Assembly: GCA_003156615.1 (NCBI GenBank)
Contig: PMHI01000448.1
Span: 9,791-14,972 of the forward strand
Reading direction: 5' to 3'
DNA length: 5,182 bases
Source of the DNA: Acidobacteriaceae bacterium
Lineage (GTDB): Bacteria; Acidobacteriota; Terriglobia; Terriglobales; SbA1
Shown here piece by piece: positions 1 through 4,015 of the stretch. A program made the translations under genes and the position numbers. The notes under the pieces were generated by a model, which worked only from the letters and a program-made list of their open reading frames with translations, was not told the DNA's origin and made no database searches. Every line of letters starts with the position of its first letter. The stretch's first letter is position 1.

Positions 1-1132
1 GCAAGGTTTCTCCCATGGAATCGCCGCCGAATTTGTCGAGCGCGCAGCGGGCCAGGGTAAGCGCGACCATGGCCTCGGCGCCAACTCCAGCGGCCGGGAC
101 TACACAAACATCGGAGCGTTCATAGGCGGCGCTGACCGGTTGACGCGTCGAGAAATCGACCGATTTCAGGGGGCGGCGCAAGGTGGAGATGGGCTTTAAG
201 TAGCCGCGCACGCGGATCTCCTCTCCATTGGAAACGCCGCCTTCAATTCCTCCGGCGTTGTTGCCGGTGCGAGTGAACCCGCTAAGGCTCTCCGGCTTGT
301 CGTAACCGATTTCATCGTGCACGGCAGAGCCTGGAGACGCGGCAGCGGTAATGCCGGCGCCGATCTCAACCGCTTTCACCGCTTGCAACGACATGACGGC
401 GGCGGCAAGCAGAGCATCCAAGCGTTCGTCCCACTGCGCGTAAGTACCCAGGCCGGGCGGGACAGTTCGGGCCACCACCTCGAAGACTCCACCCAGCGAA
501 TCGCCGCTTTTGAGGACCTTGTCGACTTCGTCTTTCATGCGCTGCTCCGTTGCTTGGTCAGCGCAATTCAGCAAGATTTCTTCCTGCCTGGAAAGAGCCT
601 GAATCTGTTCCCAGGGGACTTCTTTTTCGAGGGCCACGGTGCCGATGGCGACGACGTGGCTGAGAACGTCGATGCCGATCTCGTGCAGGAAAATTTTGGC
701 GATTGCGCCGATCGCCACGCGCGCCGCCGATTCGCGGGCGGAAGCGCGTTCCAGGACATAGCGCGCTTCCGGGAAATTGTATTTCAGTGCGCCCGCTAAG
801 TCGGCGTGCCCGGGCCGCGGAGAGGCTACACGCTTGTGGCGGGATGGGTCACCTTCGCCGACGGGTAGGGCTTCCTGCCAGTTTTTCCAATCCCGGTTTT
901 CGAGTTGGATCGAAATGGGCGAGCCGATCGTCATGCCATGACGGACGCCAGAGAGGATATGAGCGGTGTCACGCTCAATCTTCATGCGGCCGCCGCGGCC
1001 GTAGCCCTGCTGCCGGCGCCAGAGCTCGCGGTCGAGAAAAGCCTGGTCCAGCTTGAGCCCCGCAGGCAGGCCCGAGAGGAACGCGACCAGAGCTTCGCCG
1101 TGAGATTCTCCGGCAGTAAAGTAGCGCAGCAT
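1..1132 (-). CDS. aroC: Chorismate synthase (AroC), 3' end cut by window edge
   Basis: AroC converts 5-enolpyruvylshikimate-3-phosphate to chorismate, the last shikimate step and branch point to Phe, Tyr, Trp and folate. It is a cytosolic enzyme that needs reduced FMN. The minus strand reads open for 377 codons from ATG at 1132 to the left edge. Visible family motifs are GESHG at residues 8-12 (His11), the basic segment RRQQGYGRGGRMKIERD at 39-55, RPGHADLAGALKY at 106-118 (His109), ERASARESAARVAIGA at 128-143, NNAGGIEGG at 291-299 and RSDVCVVPA at 339-347 (Asp341). His11 and His109 correspond to the conserved catalytic histidines. The start is fixed because an in-frame TAA lies four codons upstream and MLRYFTAGESHG is the usual N-terminus. 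Only weak Shine-Dalgarno pairing is seen. Relatives are about 390 residues, so perhaps 10-20 residues are missing off the left edge. No frameshift or missing key residue is visible. It is divergent from the response regulator gene at 1368. Confidence 0.96.
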   Translation of the reverse strand, partial: MLRYFTAGESHGEALVAFLSGLPAGLKLDQAFLDRELWRRQQGYGRGGRMKIERDTAHILSGVRHGMTIGSPISIQLENRDWKNWQEALPVGEGDPSRHKRVASPRPGHADLAGALKYNFPEARYVLERASARESAARVAIGAIAKIFLHEIGIDVLSHVVAIGTVALEKEVPWEQIQALSRQEEILLNCADQATEQRMKDEVDKVLKSGDSLGGVFEVVARTVPPGLGTYAQWDERLDALLAAAVMSLQAVKAVEIGAGITAAASPGSAVHDEIGYDKPESLSGFTRTGNNAGGIEGGVSNGEEIRVRGYLKPISTLRRPLKSVDFSTRQPVSAAYERSDVCVVPAAGVGAEAMVALTLARCALDKFGGDSMGETL

Positions 1133-1186
1133 AAGTGCTCGATTTTACCTGATGCAGCGTGCCGGCGGAGTTTTCGGGATGGAGAA

Positions 1187-1242
1187 AAAAGTCTGCGGTC
1201 GCGGAAGAGTCGCAAGAAAACGACCCCTTTCGGCAGACTTTT
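1187..1242. repeat. 10-bp perfect inverted repeat with nested 5-bp repeat, between divergent genes
   Basis: AAAAGTCTGC at 1187-1196 is the exact reverse complement of GCAGACTTTT at 1233-1242. A second pair, GGTCG at 1197-1201 and CGACC at 1221-1225, continues the stem inward after a 7-base bulge on the right side, leaving a 19-base loop. It sits between aroC and the response regulator gene, upstream of the candidate promoter for the latter. It could be a dyad operator for a dimeric regulator such as the adjacent LuxR-type protein, or a structured leader if a transcript crosses it. The A-tract/T-tract flanks resemble a bidirectional terminator, but the 36-base separation and lack of an upstream gene reading into it argue against that. 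The repeat is seen directly; its function is inference. Confidence 0.5.
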
Positions 1243-1266
1243 CCAGTGCGCAGGAGCGCGAATGAC

Positions 1267-1275
1267 TGCTACAAT
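1267..1275 (+). promoter_or_regulatory. Candidate extended -10 promoter for the response regulator gene
   Basis: TGCTACAAT at 1267-1275 fits the extended -10 pattern TGnTATAAT with one mismatch. The -35 position, about 17 bases upstream at 1247-1252, reads TGCGCA and matches the consensus poorly, as is common for extended -10 promoters. Transcription would begin near 1282, leaving an untranslated leader of roughly 85 bases before the GTG at 1368. Base composition alone makes chance matches plausible. No equally good candidate was found for aroC on the other strand; a TAAAAT on the minus strand at 1142-1147 lacks a recognisable -35. Confidence 0.35.
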
Positions 1276-1353
1276 GACCCTACAAGCGTATGGTTTCGTA
1301 GTTTGGGGTCTGGTCCGCCCGTCGGTGTCGTTTTGCTAACTCTCTGGCTCAAC

Positions 1354-1360
1354 AAGGAGG
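1354..1360 (+). promoter_or_regulatory. Strong Shine-Dalgarno sequence that fixes a GTG start
   Basis: AAGGAGG at 1354-1360 is a near-complete anti-16S match, seven bases before GTG at 1368. It decides the start of the response regulator, since no ATG lies nearby in that frame, and it predicts efficient translation. Confidence 0.85.
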
Positions 1361-1367
1361 AACTAGT

Positions 1368-2108
1368 GTGCCCCCACGCACAAATACAAACATAACGGAA
1401 ATAATTTTCGGAAGGAAGATCCGCTGTTTGCTCGCACACAACCATGTTCTGTTGCGGCAAGGTATGCGGCGTTTGTTCGAGGACGAGCCTGATATTGACG
1501 TGGTCAGCGAAGCCGGCAACGCCGCGGAGTGCCTGCGCAAACTTTATGAGTTCCGACCGGATGTGCTGGTCGCGGATGCCGGCACGTTCGACCTGCCTGC
1601 GCCCGAAGTAGAGCTGCTCGTGGCGCGGGAGTCTCCCCAGACCAAGATCGTGTTCCTGAGCAGGCACGAACAGGGCAGTTCTCCGTTTGGTGGCTTCGAG
1701 GCCGCTCCGGGAGGCTGCGCGGTCGAGCAAACTTCCGCGGAAGAACTGGTGGAGATGGTTCGGAGCTCGTACGGCGGCATGGCAACGGACCACATGGCAA
1801 CGAACCATATTCCAGCCAACAATATTCCGACAAACCATCCGGAAGCGCCCTCGCGACGTGCGCCGCAACGCTCCAACGAAATACTGTTTCCACAGGAACA
1901 CGTTCTCACCGCCCGCGAACGAGAAGTGCTGAAACTGCTGGCGGAGGGAAAAACTGTGCGCGTGGCGGCAACCGTTCTGGGCGTGAGCAGCAAGACTGTG
2001 GACGCGCATAAGTTCAATCTGATGCGGAAGCTTGGCATTCACAACAAGGCGGAATTGGTCATGTGGGCGATTCAGAAAAAAGTTGTGAAGATTCCGGCCA
2101 ACTTCTAG
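1368..2108 (+). CDS. NarL/LuxR-family response regulator with a degenerate receiver domain
   Basis: This is a 246-residue DNA-binding transcription regulator. A receiver-like domain covers about residues 17-135 and a LuxR/GerE helix-turn-helix about 177-241. The HTH is canonical: LTAREREVLKLLAEGK at 180-195, then VLGVSSKTVDAHKFNLMRKL at 203-222 with the recognition helix. The receiver keeps the LLAHNHVLLRQGMRRLFEDE-type NarL layout, a candidate phosphoacceptor Asp70 and Ser98. The acidic pair that binds Mg2+ is replaced by His24-Asn25, and the conserved lysine near strand 5 is Glu120. Phosphorylation is therefore doubtful, and the protein may act as an atypical, phosphorylation-independent regulator. 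The linker (138-157) contains four pentapeptide repeats. Translation starts at GTG 1368, set by a strong Shine-Dalgarno. No histidine kinase lies in the window, so it is an orphan here. It is divergent from aroC and converges on the HAD gene with only 4 bp between stops. Family assignment is firm; the target genes are unknown. Confidence 0.9.
   Translation: MPPRTNTNITEIIFGRKIRCLLAHNHVLLRQGMRRLFEDEPDIDVVSEAGNAAECLRKLYEFRPDVLVADAGTFDLPAPEVELLVARESPQTKIVFLSRHEQGSSPFGGFEAAPGGCAVEQTSAEELVEMVRSSYGGMATDHMATNHIPANNIPTNHPEAPSRRAPQRSNEILFPQEHVLTAREREVLKLLAEGKTVRVAATVLGVSSKTVDAHKFNLMRKLGIHNKAELVMWAIQKKVVKIPANF
1779..1838 (+). repeat. Four degenerate 15-bp tandem repeats encoding a pentapeptide linker
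   Basis: Four consecutive 15-base units at 1779-1793, 1794-1808, 1809-1823 and 1824-1838 encode MATDH, MATNH, IPANN and IPTNH. The first two units differ at only two bases; the last two are more diverged but keep the pattern (M/I)(A/P)(T/A)(D/N)(H/N). The array falls exactly in the interdomain linker of the response regulator and keeps the frame, so copy-number changes would alter linker length without disrupting either domain. Confidence 0.75.
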
Positions 2109-2122
2109 AAGATCACGGCCGG
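2094..2122. other. Dyad symmetry at the convergent gene ends (possible weak hairpin)
   Basis: CCGGCC at 2094-2099 pairs with GGCCGG at 2117-2122, and between them CTTCTAGAAG at 2102-2111 is a perfect palindrome that contains the TAG stop of the response regulator gene. The two convergent stop codons are separated by only 4 bp (2109-2112), so any transcription end signal must overlap coding sequence. No U-tract follows on either strand, so this is not a standard intrinsic terminator. It may be a structure that slows both polymerases, or chance in GC-rich DNA. Confidence 0.25.
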
Positions 2123-2811
2123 GCACAAGCCGCGGCAAGCTCCGCCAGGCTGGAAACCTGCAAGTCCGGACGCGCGTCCGCTGCCCTGACGGCTCCCACG
2201 CCGGCTCGCGCCGATGGACGGTTGACCCAAACCGTGGCCAGCCCGAGTGACTGTGCCGGAATCACGTCGTGGTAAAGGCTCTGGCCCACGTGCAGGACAC
2301 GATGGGCGGAGACACCGACGCGGCTCAACCCGAGCTCGAAAATCTTCAAGGACGGCTTGTAAGCTTGCGCCTGTTGCGCCGTAATGACCTGGTCAAATTC
2401 CACTCCCAGCTGAAGCCGGGTCGCGGCAAAAAGGTCGTCGTCTACGTTCGAAATGATGGCTAGTCGAAACCGGCTCTGGAGTTGGCGGAGCGCGGCTACG
2501 GTGTCCGGCCACGGCTTCCATTCTTTCATGGACTCAGGCAACGAGCTGGCTTCCTGATCGGTAGGCGCGAATCCAAGTCGTTCTCCCAACTGGCGTACGA
2601 CCGACTGAAGCACTTGGCGATACTGGCGATACTCTCCCTGCTCGGCGCGGGCTTCGCAATCGCCGTAGAGCTCAAGGATCGTGGCATCGTCAGTGTCCTT
2701 GCCATGGGCCGCAAGGATGCGGTGCAGGCAGCGGAGAATACCGTCCTCCCAGTTGATGAGAGTCCCGTAACAATCGAAGGTGAAAATTTCGAAGCGACTG
2801 AAGTCGAGCAT
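2113..2811 (-). CDS. HAD-superfamily hydrolase, L-2-haloacid dehalogenase-like (subfamily IA)
   Basis: A 232-residue soluble hydrolase, the usual length for this family. Motif I is FDCYGTLINW at residues 12-21 with nucleophile Asp13 and Tyr15 in place of the second Asp of phosphatases, as in type II haloacid dehalogenases. A helical cap spans about residues 22-98, ending in WKPWPD. Motif II is IISNVDDD at 119-126 (Ser121, Asn122), motif III is AYKPSLKIF at 150-158 (Lys152), and motif IV is HVGQSLYHDVIPAQSLG at 174-190 (Asp182). Ser175 and Asn177 of characterised L-2-haloacid dehalogenases align with Gln177 and Leu179 here, so dehalogenase activity is uncertain; a phosphatase or other HAD reaction is possible. 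The start at ATG 2811 is bounded by an in-frame TAG four codons upstream; a GAGAG lies rather far from it. It follows the YhaM-like gene by 29 bp, which suggests co-transcription. Substrate unknown. Confidence 0.88.
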   Translation of the reverse strand: MLDFSRFEIFTFDCYGTLINWEDGILRCLHRILAAHGKDTDDATILELYGDCEARAEQGEYRQYRQVLQSVVRQLGERLGFAPTDQEASSLPESMKEWKPWPDTVAALRQLQSRFRLAIISNVDDDLFAATRLQLGVEFDQVITAQQAQAYKPSLKIFELGLSRVGVSAHRVLHVGQSLYHDVIPAQSLGLATVWVNRPSARAGVGAVRAADARPDLQVSSLAELAAACARP

Positions 2812-2840
2812 GGTCGATGGCTATCTCTCAAGCATGGAAT

Positions 2841-3920
2841 CTAAGACTTAAAGCCGGGCAGTATTGGGGTCTCCTCGCTGGATTCAATGGGGGATTCCGG
2901 CTCGGCCTCATCATCCGCGGCTGAGGAAGAATCCTCGGGAGCCGAGGCGGCTTTGGGCGTAAGAAACTTTGCGCTGTTCAGCAGCGGGCGTCCGAGGGAG
3001 GCGTTGTAGCTGGTCCAAGGGCTCTCCAGGTCGGCCTCGCGCTCGAACTGGGCCCGCATGGCTTCCATCTTGGAATCCAGGTCGTCCATATAGTGCAGCA
3101 GGAGTGCTTCGGGAAACATGGGCAATTTGGGTGAGCCGAACTCGTACTTGCCGTGGTGGCTGATAATGAGATGCTCAAGCAGAGTCTTGAGTTCGGGCGG
3201 AAAACCGGGGACCAGAGCAAGTTTTGCCTGCAACATCTCAAGTTCAATGATCATGTGCCCGAGAAGCTGGCCTCGCGTAGTGTAGGAAAACGAGCGATTG
3301 TAGGCAAGTTCGTGGATCTTGCCAATGTCGTGAAGAAATGCGCCGGTCAGCAGCAAATCGCGGTTGATCTGGGAATAGTTTCTGCACACCAGGTCGCAGG
3401 AACGAAAAAGAGAAACCACATGGTCGAGCAGGCCACCGATATAGGCGTGATGCAGGGTCTTGGCGGCCGGAGCATTACGGTAAGCGGCGGCGATTTCAGG
3501 ATCGGACATGAAGGCCTCGACGAGCGACCTGAGATAAGGATTTTGGAATGACGCAACGAAAGCCGCCAGCGCCTGCCAGAGCTCGTCGATATTCCTGGCA
3601 GTCTTGGGAAGATAGTCGGAGAATTCGATTTCCGTTTCGCCCAGCTTGCGCAGCTTGTGGATGGTGAGCTGGAAACGGTTCTTGTACTTGTTGACCAAGC
3701 CTTTGACCTTGAGGAAGTCGTCCTGCTCGAAGGCATTGAGCACTTCTTCCACGTTGTCCCACATCTTGGCTTCGAGTTGTCCGCTGCGGTCACCAAGCGT
3801 CAGAGCGAGATACGGCTCACCCGTTTTCTTGGGCTTGATTTGCTTGCTGGCCACGATAAAGTTGGAGGTGATGATCTTGTTTTCGTGACGGGCGCAGTCG
3901 CAGATGTAGAACTCTTTCAT
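2841..3920 (-). CDS. yhaM: YhaM-family 3'-5' exoribonuclease (OB fold plus HD domain)
   Basis: A 359-residue protein resembling Bacillus YhaM, a metal-dependent 3'-5' exoribonuclease acting in RNA turnover in the cytoplasm. An OB-fold nucleic-acid-binding domain covers about residues 15-92 (KKTGEPYLALTLGDRSGQLE at 31-50, then AKMWDN). The HD domain spans about 155-285: LHHAYIGGLLDHV at 156-168, the metal-binding HDIGK at 197-201 (His197, Asp198), GH at 221-222, ISHHGKYEFGSP at 253-264 (His255, His256) and YMDDLDSK at 277-284. All expected metal ligands appear present. The last 35 or so residues form a Ser/Glu/Asp-rich tail, probably disordered, that makes it longer than the roughly 314-residue Bacillus protein. 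ATG 3920 follows GAGGGAG (3924-3930 on the minus strand), a good ribosome binding site. It lies 95 bp after the parvulin gene and 29 bp before the HAD gene, on the same strand. Family assignment is confident; true RNase activity is inferred. Confidence 0.88.
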   Translation of the reverse strand: MKEFYICDCARHENKIITSNFIVASKQIKPKKTGEPYLALTLGDRSGQLEAKMWDNVEEVLNAFEQDDFLKVKGLVNKYKNRFQLTIHKLRKLGETEIEFSDYLPKTARNIDELWQALAAFVASFQNPYLRSLVEAFMSDPEIAAAYRNAPAAKTLHHAYIGGLLDHVVSLFRSCDLVCRNYSQINRDLLLTGAFLHDIGKIHELAYNRSFSYTTRGQLLGHMIIELEMLQAKLALVPGFPPELKTLLEHLIISHHGKYEFGSPKLPMFPEALLLHYMDDLDSKMEAMRAQFEREADLESPWTSYNASLGRPLLNSAKFLTPKAASAPEDSSSAADDEAEPESPIESSEETPILPGFKS

Positions 3921-3953
3921 TCGCTCCCTCAGTGTAAATCAGAAAGCATGAAC

Positions 3954-3984
3954 GCGGCGCGAGCTCGAGCGCCGCTCGGCCGAG
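3954..3984. other. GC-rich hairpin in the gap between parvulin and YhaM-like genes
   Basis: In the 95-bp gap (3921-4015), GCGGCGC at 3954-3960 pairs perfectly with GCGCCGC at 3969-3975 around an 8-base loop. An adjoining 10-bp palindrome, CTCGGCCGAG, occupies 3975-3984. Read on the minus strand the stem is followed by GTTCATGCTTTCTG, not a U-tract, so it is a poor intrinsic terminator. It could be a partial attenuator or an mRNA-processing or stability element between the two genes. No convincing promoter for the downstream gene was found in the gap. Confidence 0.35.
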
Positions 3985-4015
3985 GGCCTGGGCCGGATGG
4001 ACGATACGCTTCCTC

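Noticed and set aside
1187..1242. Reading the intergenic inverted repeat as an intrinsic terminator
   Set aside because: The arms are 36 bases apart and both flanking genes are transcribed away from it, so there is no upstream transcript for it to end.
317..1339. Several plus-strand ORFs across aroC
   Set aside because: They lie opposite aroC, whose minus-strand reading has every family motif. Their translations are Arg/Gly/Ala-rich and unlike any family; they reflect GC-rich antisense frames.
1269..2138. A 289-codon minus-strand ORF, longer than the response regulator it overlaps
   Set aside because: It is antisense to a gene with a clear receiver-HTH architecture and a strong Shine-Dalgarno. 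Its own translation is rich in His, Arg and Gln with no recognisable domain, typical of a shadow frame.
2482..2844. A 120-codon plus-strand ORF opposite the HAD gene, with a hydrophobic stretch
   Set aside because: The hydrophobic stretch is the antisense of helical cap codons, there is no good ribosome binding site, and the HAD motifs on the minus strand are intact.
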